DNA of 9,000 nucleotides from an uncultured Slackia sp. (GCA_900555495.1 USLD01000043.1:1-9000); one strand, 5' to 3'. Positions 1 to 6,332 are shown, counted from the first letter of the stretch. The notes: generated by a model from the sequence alone, not told the origin. A program made the numbers and translations.

Positions 1-1855
1 CGGCGTCGAAGCCCATGCCGTACTGCTTGGCGTCCTTCTCCTCGATGGAGCCGCACACATCGCCCGCGGCGTAGAGGCCGGGGATGACCGTGCCGTCTTC
101 CTTGGTCACGTGGCAGGTGGTGTCGATCATCAGGCCGCCCGTGGTCAGGTAGAAGGTCGGTTCGACGCCGCAGACCCAGATGCCGTCGTGCGTGTCGAGG
201 TAGGGCAGCTTGGAGCGCTTCCACTCGTCCTCTTCGCCTGCCAGCGCATGCTGGTTGTGCTTCTCGAGGGTCGCGGCCAGGTTCGTGCAGCCCGTGGCTT
301 CGGCTGCTTCTTCCACGGTGTCGTAGTGCACCATGTCGCCACGCTCGAAGACGGCTTTATAGGTGTCGAAGCCCCAGGTGAGGTTGTTCATCGTGGTGAC
401 CGCGCCGGATTCGTCGGTGATCCAGTAGAACTTGTCTCCGTTGGCCTCTTCGTCGCACAGGGCCGCGCCGATGACGTAGTGGTTGGCCTTCATGACGTTG
501 CCGAACTGATCGCCGTGGGCGTTCACCATGATGCCAGGGGTGGTCTGGTACATGAAGGCGATTTCCATGCGGGAGCCCGCCTGCGAGGTGGTGGACATGT
601 AAGCGCCCAGCTCGCGGCCCATGCACTCGATGCCCGCGCCGACCTTCTGGCCGAGCACGATGCCGTCGCCCGTGGATGCGGGGCAGCAGTTGAAGGAGCG
701 GCCGGCGTACTGCGGGTAGTACTGGTCGACCATGTCCTGGTTGGCGCCGAAGCCGCCGGAAGCCAGCAGCACGGCCTTGGCATTGGCGGTGTAGACCGAG
801 CCGTCCTTGCCTTCGGCCACGAGGCCTGCCGCGCGGTCGCCGTCCATCACGATGTCGACGACCTTCGCGCCGTAGACGATAGTGCCGCCCAGAGCGCCGA
901 TGCGGTCGGCGAGATACTGCATAGCCTGGCCGCAGCCGCCCTCGTAGCAGCCGGGCGCCAGATACGGAGTGATGCCGTAGGCCTTGTTCACGCCCATGCT
1001 GTAGAAGCCGATGCCGATGCCGTGCATCCAGTCCACGAGCGCTCCCGAGGTGTCGTACATGGCGTTGTCGTAGGGCATCGCGCCGTCGAAGCGGTCGAAC
1101 TCGGGGTTCACGTACTTGGACAGGACGGCCATCATGGCGTCCTTGTTGTAGTTCGGGTTATCGTCGAAACGGCCCTGGGAATAGGTCTCCTGCAGCTTGC
1201 TGCCTGCGCTGGCCACGCCGGAATACGTCATCGACATGGAACCGCCGGGGATGTCCTGCTTCTCGAACAGAGTGACCTTCACGCCCTTCTCGAGCAAACG
1301 GGCCGCGGCGACCAGGCCTGCGGTGCCGGCGCCCATGATGACGACGTCGGTGTCGATGGTCTGCTCGGTGCCGCCTGCCGGCTGTTCGGGGCCTTTCTGG
1401 AATTCGGCCGAATCGACGCCCGCGTTCTCGAGGCATTCGAGCGCGGCGTTCTTGATGGCGTTGCAGGTGGTGGTGGCGCCGGAGATGGCGTCGACATCGA
1501 GGTTCTGGGTCTCGAGGACCTTCGCGGGCCACATGGTGGCGGCCAGGCTACCGATGCCCGGAGTCTCGTCGTGGTTGAGGACCTGCAGGTTCGCGATCGC
1601 GCCGTCTTTGACCGTGGTCTCGACGAAGACGAAGTTCTCGTGGCCCATGGCCTTGGCCACGTACTTGCCGTCGGTGGATTCGTCCATCTTTTTATAGACG
1701 GTCTCGTTCGGGGTTTTCACGCTTGCGGCGGTTTCCGCGGTCTCGGCCTTCTCGGCGGACTGCGCGGGCGCGCAGCCTACGCCCATCGTTGCAACGGCGC
1801 CCAGTGCGCCCACGACGCCCGCGCCCTTCAGGAAATCGCGACGATTCAAATCCAT
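1..1855 (-). CDS. Tat-exported FMN-binding/FAD-dependent fumarate-reductase-like flavoprotein (3' end beyond window)
   Basis: Seen: ATG at 1855-1853, preceded by AAGGAGG (1862-1868) at good spacing; 618 codons are open to the left edge, so only the C-terminus is missing. Residues 1-28 form a twin-arginine signal (RRDFLKG at 5-11, hydrophobic stretch, Cys28 as a possible lipid anchor), then an Ala/Glu/Thr-rich linker. An FMN_bind domain spans roughly 60-140 and ends in DAISGATTT (122-130), the motif ApbE flavinylates on a Thr (probably T128). A Rossmann FAD domain starts at 170 with GAGTAG (175-180) and acidic E198; a C-terminal FAD motif GLYAAGD follows G573-G574. Family knowledge: such proteins pass electrons from extracytosolic flavins to small organic acceptors. 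Odd: the canonical fumarate reductase residues appear replaced (GDQFGNV at 448-454 where GxRFxNE is usual; FYLTTGG at 568-574 where HHTMGG is usual; no Arg in the C-terminal motif). The substrate is therefore probably not fumarate and cannot be named. It faces a LuxR-type regulator divergently, which suggests inducible expression. Confidence 0.93.
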   Translation of the reverse strand, partial: MDLNRRDFLKGAGVVGALGAVATMGVGCAPAQSAEKAETAETAASVKTPNETVYKKMDESTDGKYVAKAMGHENFVFVETTVKDGAIANLQVLNHDETPGIGSLAATMWPAKVLETQNLDVDAISGATTTCNAIKNAALECLENAGVDSAEFQKGPEQPAGGTEQTIDTDVVIMGAGTAGLVAAARLLEKGVKVTLFEKQDIPGGSMSMTYSGVASAGSKLQETYSQGRFDDNPNYNKDAMMAVLSKYVNPEFDRFDGAMPYDNAMYDTSGALVDWMHGIGIGFYSMGVNKAYGITPYLAPGCYEGGCGQAMQYLADRIGALGGTIVYGAKVVDIVMDGDRAAGLVAEGKDGSVYTANAKAVLLASGGFGANQDMVDQYYPQYAGRSFNCCPASTGDGIVLGQKVGAGIECMGRELGAYMSTTSQAGSRMEIAFMYQTTPGIMVNAHGDQFGNVMKANHYVIGAALCDEEANGDKFYWITDESGAVTTMNNLTWGFDTYKAVFERGDMVHYDTVEEAAEATGCTNLAATLEKHNQHALAGEEDEWKRSKLPYLDTHDGIWVCGVEPTFYLTTGGLMIDTTCHVTKEDGTVIPGLYAAGDVCGSIEEKDAKQYGMGFDA

Positions 1856-1909
1856 GTTCTTCCTCCTTGATTCCTCCCATTCCGATGCGCGCCGACCGGC
1901 GTGCGGACG

Positions 1910-1935
1910 CGTTTCGAAGGAGGGGCTTCGAAACG
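1910..1935 (-). promoter_or_regulatory. Perfect hairpin in the flavoprotein leader
   Basis: CGTTTCGAAG (1910-1919) is the exact reverse complement of CTTCGAAACG (1926-1935), separated by six bases. It lies 55-80 bases upstream of the flavoprotein ATG, so it is probably inside that mRNA's 5' leader, where it would fold into a 10-bp stem. There is no T-tract on either strand, so it is not an obvious terminator. It could equally be a DNA operator for a dimeric regulator. The repeat is certain; the role is inference. Confidence 0.5.
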
Positions 1936-1976
1936 GATGCGCCTCGCATGCCTTGCGAGCACCGAAGACGCTGCCG

Positions 1977-2005
1977 ACCTTACGCTTCGACGGTCCCGAT
2001 GTCCT
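1977..2005 (-). promoter_or_regulatory. Candidate weak promoter for the flavoprotein gene
   Basis: On the minus strand AGGACA (2005-2000, four of six matches to TTGACA) is followed after 17 bases by TAAGGT (1982-1977, three of six matches to TATAAT). Transcription would begin near 1970 and give a leader of about 115 bases. Weak core elements next to an inverted repeat fit a promoter that needs an activator. The assignment rests on motif matching only. Confidence 0.3.
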
Positions 2006-2021
2006 CACCGAGTATCGGTGA
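2005..2021. promoter_or_regulatory. Inverted repeat, candidate activator binding site
   Basis: TCACCGA-GTA-TCGGTGA is a perfect 7-bp inverted repeat with a 3-bp spacer. Its centre (2013) would sit at about -43 relative to the predicted flavoprotein start site, abutting the candidate -35 box. That is the position used by activators that contact RNA polymerase from just upstream of -35. The divergent LuxR-type regulator is the obvious candidate ligand. The repeat is seen directly; binding is inferred. Confidence 0.45.
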
Positions 2022-2067
2022 AGTTTGCAAAATGCCTGATGAAATCGATTTTTAGGAAACCGGCACG

Positions 2068-2076
2068 TGGTATGCT
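2068..2076 (+). promoter_or_regulatory. Candidate upstream promoter of the LuxR-type gene (extended -10)
   Basis: TGG followed by TATGCT (2071-2076) resembles an extended -10 element reading toward the regulator, and overlaps the CACGTG palindrome at 2064-2069. The -35 region (about 2048-2054) is only a T-rich run. It would give a leader of roughly 140 bases. It is an alternative or addition to the -10 candidate at 2189-2194. Confidence 0.25.
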
Positions 2077-2188
2077 TCGGAAGGTCGCAACGCATTCGCT
2101 TCGGCGGTCGCGTTCCGTGTGCCTGCGGCATGTCATGGTTTCGGCGCAAGGAAAGCCGACGCTGCAAGCATGTTGCGCATGCGGGGGA

Positions 2189-2194
2189 TATACT
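2189..2194 (+). promoter_or_regulatory. Candidate -10 box of the LuxR-type gene
   Basis: TATACT matches the -10 consensus at five of six positions and lies 30 bases before the regulator's ATG, giving a leader of about 24 bases that contains the ribosome binding site. No good -35 hexamer is present at 16-18 bases upstream. The spacer region instead holds the GCATG/CATGC inverted repeat (2168-2182), which could bind a regulator, possibly for autoregulation. Confidence 0.35.
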
Positions 2195-2224
2195 GTGCCG
2201 AGTTATTCAGGGGAGGGTATCCAT

Positions 2225-3787
2225 ATGCGCGTTTTTGCTCCGAATGCCGGAGCCGTTTCCGCGTGGGGCTTCGGCTTGTCGAAGGCCGCCACGTCGATCG
2301 GCTATCTGTCTGCCATGGGGTCGGTTGCGCACAACATCGGCTTCGTGACCGAGTTGTGGTTCATGCTTGCAAGCGAAGCGGTGTCGCTCGTGCTGGCCGT
2401 CGCGGTCGCCTCGTTCGCCGCGCGTGGGCGCATTCGTCCGCGCTCCATCGCCCAGTGGCAGGCGCTCTTGGTGTTTCTTGCGGGATTCTGTCTGAGCGTC
2501 ACGGGGGTTTTGGCCGGCTTGCCTGCCGCCGTGTCGGCTTCCGTGCTCGGGGCGACATACGGCGTTTCTTCGTTTTTGTTCTGTGTGACGTGGCTCGAGG
2601 AATTCGCCTACCAAGAACCCCGAGAATCGCACAAGAATATGGTGGTCGGTCTGTGCATCCAGATGATCGTCGTCGCGGCCGCATCCTTGCTGCCTTCGTT
2701 CCTCGTGTCGGTGAGCGCGATGCTTTCGGCGCTCGTGTCCTGCCTGTGTCATCTGGACGTCACGCTGCGGGCGTCAGGCGTCCTCGGCTGCGGAAAGATC
2801 CGCCCCCTGGCCACGCCCGCGCCTTCTGTCGCCGAAGCGTTCGAACCCGTCACCGCACGGGCCTTCGTGGCGAAGTACGGCGCGTCGTTCGCCTGCCTGT
2901 TCGTGCTTGTCGGCGTGGTGGGCATTCTGCACACGTCCGTCTTGGATTCGTCGTTCGAGCATATCGTCGGCGGCGTGTCCATGTGGGTTCCCCTCGCGGC
3001 GGCGACGGTCGTCACCGTGGCGGCCGCGTTGATCGCATTGCGTTTGCCCGACCCCACATCGGTATACAAGGCGGTTCTTCCGGTCATGCTGGTGCTGCTA
3101 TCTTTGCTGCCGTTCGTAGGCGAGCTGCTCGGCCCGCTTGCGGGCGCCGTCATGATCGCCTGCTACGACGTGTGCGGCATGCTGTTTTTGTTCTTCATCG
3201 TGGATGCGGCCCACCGCCATCGCCAGCAAAGCTACTTGCTTTCGAGCGTCTACATGGGCGGGTCGAACGGCTTTCTGGCGCTGGGCCTGGGTATCGGCCT
3301 GCTACTTAATTATCTGAGCGGCGACTACGACATTTCGCTCATGACGCTGCTCGCCTTCGTCGCCATCTATCCGTTGTGCATCGCCTTCGTGGTGGTCATG
3401 CGTCGCAGCATGCAGGGCATGAGGCGTACGGCGGAGATCCGTTCTGCTCATGAGGAAGCCGGCGCATCCGAACGGGGTCTGGCTTCGTCCGCGCCCGAGA
3501 GGGCCGAATCCGACGTCGCGCCTGCGCCCCCGCTTCCGTCCGAGCCCGATTGGGAGGCGGCGCTGCGCACGTTCGCCGAGCATTATCGACTCACGAAACG
3601 CGAGACCGAGATCTGCTCGTATCTGGTGCGCGGCCGTTCGGCGAAGCGCATCGCCGAGGAGCTTGTCATCTCCGAGAATACCGTGTGGACGCATACGAAG
3701 AACGTCTACGCGAAGACGAAAGTGTCGGGCAAAGACGACCTGATCAACCTGTTCGAGTGCGAAGCGCTCGGCGGCGGAGCCTCGTAG
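2225..3787 (+). CDS. Membrane-embedded LuxR-family transcriptional regulator (about 12 TM helices plus HTH)
   Basis: A 520-residue one-component regulator. The ATG at 2225 was chosen because GGAGG (2212-2216) lies 8 bases upstream and the protein then opens directly into the membrane domain; the longer in-frame ORF from 1901 only adds residues unlike a protein N-terminus. Seen: residues 12-392 hold about 12 hydrophobic segments (for example 41-65, 77-97, 100-122, 138-160, 220-240, 252-273, 284-298, 303-327, 350-363, 373-392), resembling a transporter-like fold. A charged, Pro/Ala-rich linker (about 395-450) follows. A complete LuxR/GerE helix-turn-helix spans 456-510, starting LTKRETEIC, with recognition helix around SENTVWTHTKNVY (483-495). 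Family knowledge: this architecture is abundant in Eggerthellaceae next to inducible reductases and dehydroxylases. Inference: it senses a small molecule in the membrane or envelope and controls the divergent flavoprotein gene, perhaps also itself. No receiver domain or phosphoacceptor is seen, so it is not a two-component response regulator. Confidence 0.92.
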   Translation: MRVFAPNAGAVSAWGFGLSKAATSIGYLSAMGSVAHNIGFVTELWFMLASEAVSLVLAVAVASFAARGRIRPRSIAQWQALLVFLAGFCLSVTGVLAGLPAAVSASVLGATYGVSSFLFCVTWLEEFAYQEPRESHKNMVVGLCIQMIVVAAASLLPSFLVSVSAMLSALVSCLCHLDVTLRASGVLGCGKIRPLATPAPSVAEAFEPVTARAFVAKYGASFACLFVLVGVVGILHTSVLDSSFEHIVGGVSMWVPLAAATVVTVAAALIALRLPDPTSVYKAVLPVMLVLLSLLPFVGELLGPLAGAVMIACYDVCGMLFLFFIVDAAHRHRQQSYLLSSVYMGGSNGFLALGLGIGLLLNYLSGDYDISLMTLLAFVAIYPLCIAFVVVMRRSMQGMRRTAEIRSAHEEAGASERGLASSAPERAESDVAPAPPLPSEPDWEAALRTFAEHYRLTKRETEICSYLVRGRSAKRIAEELVISENTVWTHTKNVYAKTKVSGKDDLINLFECEALGGGAS

Positions 3788-3800
3788 CGTCGCGGGGCGT

Positions 3801-3806
3801 TACAAT
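3801..3806 (+). promoter_or_regulatory. Candidate -10 box before the 85-residue ORF and glpK
   Basis: TACAAT matches the -10 consensus at five of six positions, 14 bases after the LuxR gene stop codon and 45 bases before the next ATG. No recognisable -35 hexamer is found 16-18 bases upstream. There is also no terminator between the LuxR gene and this point, so read-through from the regulator is possible. Confidence 0.35.
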
Positions 3807-3851
3807 AGTCGATTGCATCGCATACCGAATCGCGTCGAAAGGACCTCTTTT

Positions 3852-4109
3852 ATGAAACGCCTGACTTCTCGTGCTAAAGACGGCTCCGCATCCGTCGACC
3901 AAGATCGCATCGACGAGGCGATCGGCCGTTTGGCGGCGTACGAGGACATGCATGACGACCTGATGGCGCGTCTTGCCGATCTGGAAGAGACGATCGCCGA
4001 GCGCAAGGCGGAAGGAACGCTCAACGCATCGACGGGCAATCAGCTCATCGCACAGAAGGTGGCGCTTAAGACCACGATCGGCATGTTCGACATCTACGGA
4101 ATCGAATAG
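3852..4109 (+). CDS. Small helical protein of unknown function (85 aa)
   Basis: The ATG at 3852 has AAAGGA (3838-3843) 8 bases upstream; the in-frame ATG at 3813 lacks a ribosome binding site and is not used here. The 85-residue product starts MKRLTSR and is acidic, with heptad-like Leu/Ile/Ala spacing over about 16-54 (a likely long helix or coiled coil), a short break, and a second helix around 62-80 ending in FDIYGIE. There is no signal peptide, membrane helix or Cys/His metal site. The N-terminus and the RLAAYED stretch remind me of small MKRLT...LAxYED proteins common in phages and Clostridia, but I cannot verify homology. It ends 10 bp before glpK and is probably co-transcribed with it. 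A role as a small partner or regulator of GlpK is only a guess from position. Confidence 0.75.
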   Translation: MKRLTSRAKDGSASVDQDRIDEAIGRLAAYEDMHDDLMARLADLEETIAERKAEGTLNASTGNQLIAQKVALKTTIGMFDIYGIE

Positions 4110-4119
4110 GGGGGCAGGC

Positions 4120-5616
4120 ATGTCCGCTCGTTACGTCCTGTCGCTCGACCAGGGCACCACGTCGTCGCGCGCCATCGTCTTCGACCGCCGCGGCCGCATC
4201 CGCGGGTCGGCGCAACATCCGTTCCGCCAGATCTATCCCCGGCCCGGTTGGGTGGAGCACGACCCGCGCGAAATAGCGTCGTCGCAGCTCGGCGTCATGG
4301 TCGAGGCGCTCGTTTCGAGCGGCGTTTCGCCCGACGATATCGACTCCATCGGCATCACCAACCAGCGCGAGACCACGGTGGCGTGGAATAAGAAGACGGG
4401 TGCTCCTTTGTGCAATGCCATCGTGTGGCAGTGCCGCCGCACGGCCGACATGATCGAAGAACTGTGCGGCCATCCAGACGTGGCGGCCATGGTCCGTGCC
4501 AAGACGGGTCTCGTTCCCGATGCTTATTTCTCCGCCAGCAAGATGCGCTGGATCTTAGACAACGTGGAAGGCGCGCGCGAGCTCGCCGATGCGGGCGATT
4601 TGGCGTTCGGCACGGTCGACTCGTGGCTTATCTGGTGCTTGACCGCGGGCGCCGTGCATGCGACCGACGTGACCAACGCGAGCCGCACGATGCTTTTCGA
4701 CATCCACGAAGGCCGTTGGGACGACGAACTGCTCGAACTGTTCGGCGTGCCCGCCTCCGCATTGCCCGACGTGCGTCCGTCCTCGGCCGACTTCGGCGTC
4801 ACGGCCTATCCGGGCCTGCCTGCGGGCATCCCCATTCGCGGCGTGGCGGGCGACCAGCAGGCCGCCTTGTTCGGCCAGTGCTGCTTCAGCGCCGGTCGTG
4901 CGAAGAACACGTACGGCACGGGTTGCTTCCTGCTCATGCATACGGGCGGGCGCGCCGTGGAGTCGGCGCACGGCCTGGTGACCACCATCGCCGCCAGCGC
5001 CCCCGGCACGCAGGGGATCGAATACGCTCTCGAGGGCAGCGTGTTCGTGGCGGGCGCCCTCATCCAGTGGCTGCGCGACGAGCTGGGCATCATCGGCAGC
5101 GCCGCCGAAAGCGAAGCGCTCGCGGCGAGCGTGCAGGATACGGCGGGCGTCTACGTGGTGCCCGCATTCACGGGTTTGGGCGCTCCGTACTGGGACGCGC
5201 AGGCCCGCGGCGCCATTTTCGGCCTGACGCGCGGCGCGACGCGCGCCCATGTAGCGCGCGCGGCGTTGGAATCTCTCGCGTTCCAGGTGGCCGACGTGGC
5301 GCGTACGATGGAGCAGGATGCGGGCATCGTCATCGACCAGCTTAACGTGGACGGCGGCGCTTCGGCCAACGACCTTCTCATGCAGATGCAGTCCGATATC
5401 CTGAACGCCCAGATCAACCGTCCCGTGGTTATCGAGAGCACTGCGCTCGGCGCTGCGTTTCTGGCGGGCTTGAACACCGGGTTCTGGGAGAGCCTGCAAG
5501 AAATCAGGGCCATGCGCGAGCCGGACGAGCATTTTCTTCCCGCGATGGACGAGGCGACGCGCGAAGAGCGCATGGCGGGCTGGCACGATGCCGTGCGCCG
5601 CGTATTGACCGACTGA
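4120..5616 (+). CDS. glpK: Glycerol kinase
   Basis: Phosphorylates glycerol with ATP to sn-glycerol 3-phosphate in the cytoplasm, the entry step of glycerol use and a source of lipid backbone. The 498 residues match the usual length of about 500. The ATG at 4120 follows a G-rich ribosome binding site overlapping the previous stop. Seen: the FGGY-kinase ATP motif LDQGTTSSR (9-17), glycerol-contact residues R83-E84 in NQRET, W103, Y136 and D245-Q246 in AGDQQAA, and the adenine/phosphate region at NTYGTGCF (263-270). All catalytic positions known from the E. coli enzyme seem present. Odd: the segment before AGDQ (about 229-242) reads TAYPGLPAGIPIRG. It shows neither the GGTR-type loop of E. coli GlpK that binds fructose 1,6-bisphosphate nor the HFY-type His that HPr phosphorylates in Bacillota, so control may differ. 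No glpF or glpD is adjacent in the window; the only close partner is the 85-residue ORF upstream. Confidence 0.97.
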   Translation: MSARYVLSLDQGTTSSRAIVFDRRGRIRGSAQHPFRQIYPRPGWVEHDPREIASSQLGVMVEALVSSGVSPDDIDSIGITNQRETTVAWNKKTGAPLCNAIVWQCRRTADMIEELCGHPDVAAMVRAKTGLVPDAYFSASKMRWILDNVEGARELADAGDLAFGTVDSWLIWCLTAGAVHATDVTNASRTMLFDIHEGRWDDELLELFGVPASALPDVRPSSADFGVTAYPGLPAGIPIRGVAGDQQAALFGQCCFSAGRAKNTYGTGCFLLMHTGGRAVESAHGLVTTIAASAPGTQGIEYALEGSVFVAGALIQWLRDELGIIGSAAESEALAASVQDTAGVYVVPAFTGLGAPYWDAQARGAIFGLTRGATRAHVARAALESLAFQVADVARTMEQDAGIVIDQLNVDGGASANDLLMQMQSDILNAQINRPVVIESTALGAAFLAGLNTGFWESLQEIRAMREPDEHFLPAMDEATREERMAGWHDAVRRVLTD

Positions 5617-5746
5617 CGCCGCTCCGAACGGGGCGGGGGAGCGTCGCGATTCGGCCGGCCGTCGGGCCGGGTCGTCGTTCGGTCCTCCGCTCGGCCGCGG
5701 TTATTTCGTGTTCGACGGGCCATGGGGCCTGAAGCGGGCGCGCGGT
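5617..5746. other. glpK-rpiB spacer with GC-only hairpins
   Basis: Just after the glpK stop are a CGCTCC/GGAGCG repeat (about 5619-5645) and CCGGCC-GTCG-GGCCGG (5655-5670) nested in other CGGCCG repeats. Both can form short GC-only stems, but neither is followed by a T-tract, so there is no standard intrinsic terminator. They may assist termination or be mere GC-rich sequence. I see no gene here. Confidence 0.3.
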
Positions 5747-5755
5747 TGTTATTAT
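5747..5755 (+). promoter_or_regulatory. Candidate extended -10 promoter for rpiB
   Basis: TGT followed by TATTAT (5750-5755) forms an extended -10 element in an otherwise GC-rich spacer. No strong -35 is seen, which extended -10 promoters can tolerate. The start site would be near 5762, giving a leader of about 75 bases that contains two perfect hairpins. Confidence 0.4.
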
Positions 5756-5772
5756 GGGTTCGTTAACGGAGA

Positions 5773-5817
5773 CGGGGCGCGGCCCCGAGGCGAAAAGGAA
5801 CGGCGGGCACCCGCCGT
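5773..5817 (+). promoter_or_regulatory. Two perfect GC hairpins in the rpiB leader
   Basis: CGGGGC-GCG-GCCCCG (5773-5787) and ACGGCGGG-CA-CCCGCCGT (5800-5817) are both perfect inverted repeats. The second ends four bases before the ribosome binding site AAAGGA (5822-5827) of rpiB. A similar GGAAC-containing purine tract (5791-5801) sits between the two stems. The structures are seen; any effect on translation or transcript stability is inference. Confidence 0.4.
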
Positions 5818-5837
5818 CGCGAAAGGAACAGACAGCT

Positions 5838-6320
5838 ATGATCATCTCCATCGCAAGCGATCACGCGGGCTTCGAGCAGAAGCAGGCGCTGGCCGAGTAC
5901 CTCAAGGGCGAAGGCTACGATGTGATCGACCGCGGCCCCGAAAACGACGACCGCGTCGATTATCCCGACTACGCTGCTGCCGTGGCCAACGACGTCTCCG
6001 ATGGAACCGCCGACCGCGGCGTGCTGGTGTGCGGCACCGGCATCGGCATGGCCCTGGCCGCCGACAAGGTGGTCGGCTGCCGCGCCGCCAACGTCATCAA
6101 CGTGCAGTTCGCCGAGCTGTGCCGCCAGCATAACGATGCCAACATCGTCACGCTGTCCGGCCGCTTCGTCGAGCTCGATGAGAACAAGAAGATCGTCGAC
6201 GCCTTCCTTACCACGAAGTTCGAAGGCGGCCGCCATGCCATGCGTGTGGCCAAGATCATGAAGCTCGATGCTCAGGGCAAAGCTGTGATCGGGGCCGACG
6301 GCAATGTCCGCCGCGGATAA
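5838..6320 (+). CDS. rpiB: Ribose-5-phosphate isomerase B
   Basis: Interconverts ribose 5-phosphate and ribulose 5-phosphate in the cytoplasmic pentose phosphate pathway, supplying PRPP precursors. The 160 residues are close to the usual 145-155, with a slightly longer C-terminus. The ATG at 5838 follows AAAGGA (5822-5827) 10 bases upstream; upstream in-frame codons lack a site and begin in the leader hairpins. Seen: SDHAGF (7-12) with the catalytic D8/H9 pair, YPDYA (43-47), the active-site Cys65 in CGTGIGM (65-71), H98 in RQHNDANI (96-103) for ring opening, and phosphate-binding R133/H134 and R137 in GGRHAMRV. The family also contains galactose- and allose-phosphate isomerases, but the Cys/His arrangement and the neighbouring nucleotide genes favour RpiB. 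It is probably a single-gene unit, with its own promoter candidate and a strong terminator. Confidence 0.95.
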   Translation: MIISIASDHAGFEQKQALAEYLKGEGYDVIDRGPENDDRVDYPDYAAAVANDVSDGTADRGVLVCGTGIGMALAADKVVGCRAANVINVQFAELCRQHNDANIVTLSGRFVELDENKKIVDAFLTTKFEGGRHAMRVAKIMKLDAQGKAVIGADGNVRRG

Positions 6321-6332
6321 ATAACGAATCGG

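Larger units (their letters stand above)
1856..2224. other. Divergent intergenic control region, palindrome-rich
   Basis: This 369-bp gap separates the flavoprotein (leftward) from the LuxR-type regulator (rightward). I see no convincing gene in it. It holds several perfect inverted repeats: 1910-1935 (10-bp arms), 1943-1959 (CTCGCA/TGCGAG, 5-bp spacer), 2005-2021 (7-bp arms, 3-bp spacer), 2042-2051 (AAATCGATTT), 2064-2069 (CACGTG) and 2168-2182 (GCATG/CATGC, 5-bp spacer). Candidate promoter elements for both directions lie among them. The stretch around 2020-2060 is markedly more A/T-rich than the flanking genes, as expected for a regulatory region. Confidence 0.7.

Noticed and set aside
110..1870. 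A 586-codon open frame on the plus strand opposite the flavoprotein
   Set aside because: Its translation is Gly/Ala/Val/His/Asp-rich with no recognisable motif, and it is the antisense image of a well-supported gene. Long antisense frames are expected at this GC content.
1901..2224. A longer N-terminus for the LuxR-type regulator (start at 1901)
   Set aside because: It would run through the palindromes and promoter candidates, adds Arg/Cys-rich sequence without a domain, and has no ribosome binding site, whereas the ATG at 2225 has GGAGG at ideal spacing.
2119..3309. A 396-codon frame in another plus-strand phase over the LuxR-type gene
   Set aside because: Arg-rich out-of-frame shadow; the real frame shows membrane helices and a complete HTH.
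4555..5586. A 343-codon minus-strand frame opposite glpK
   Set aside because: Shadow of glpK; composition and lack of motifs as above.
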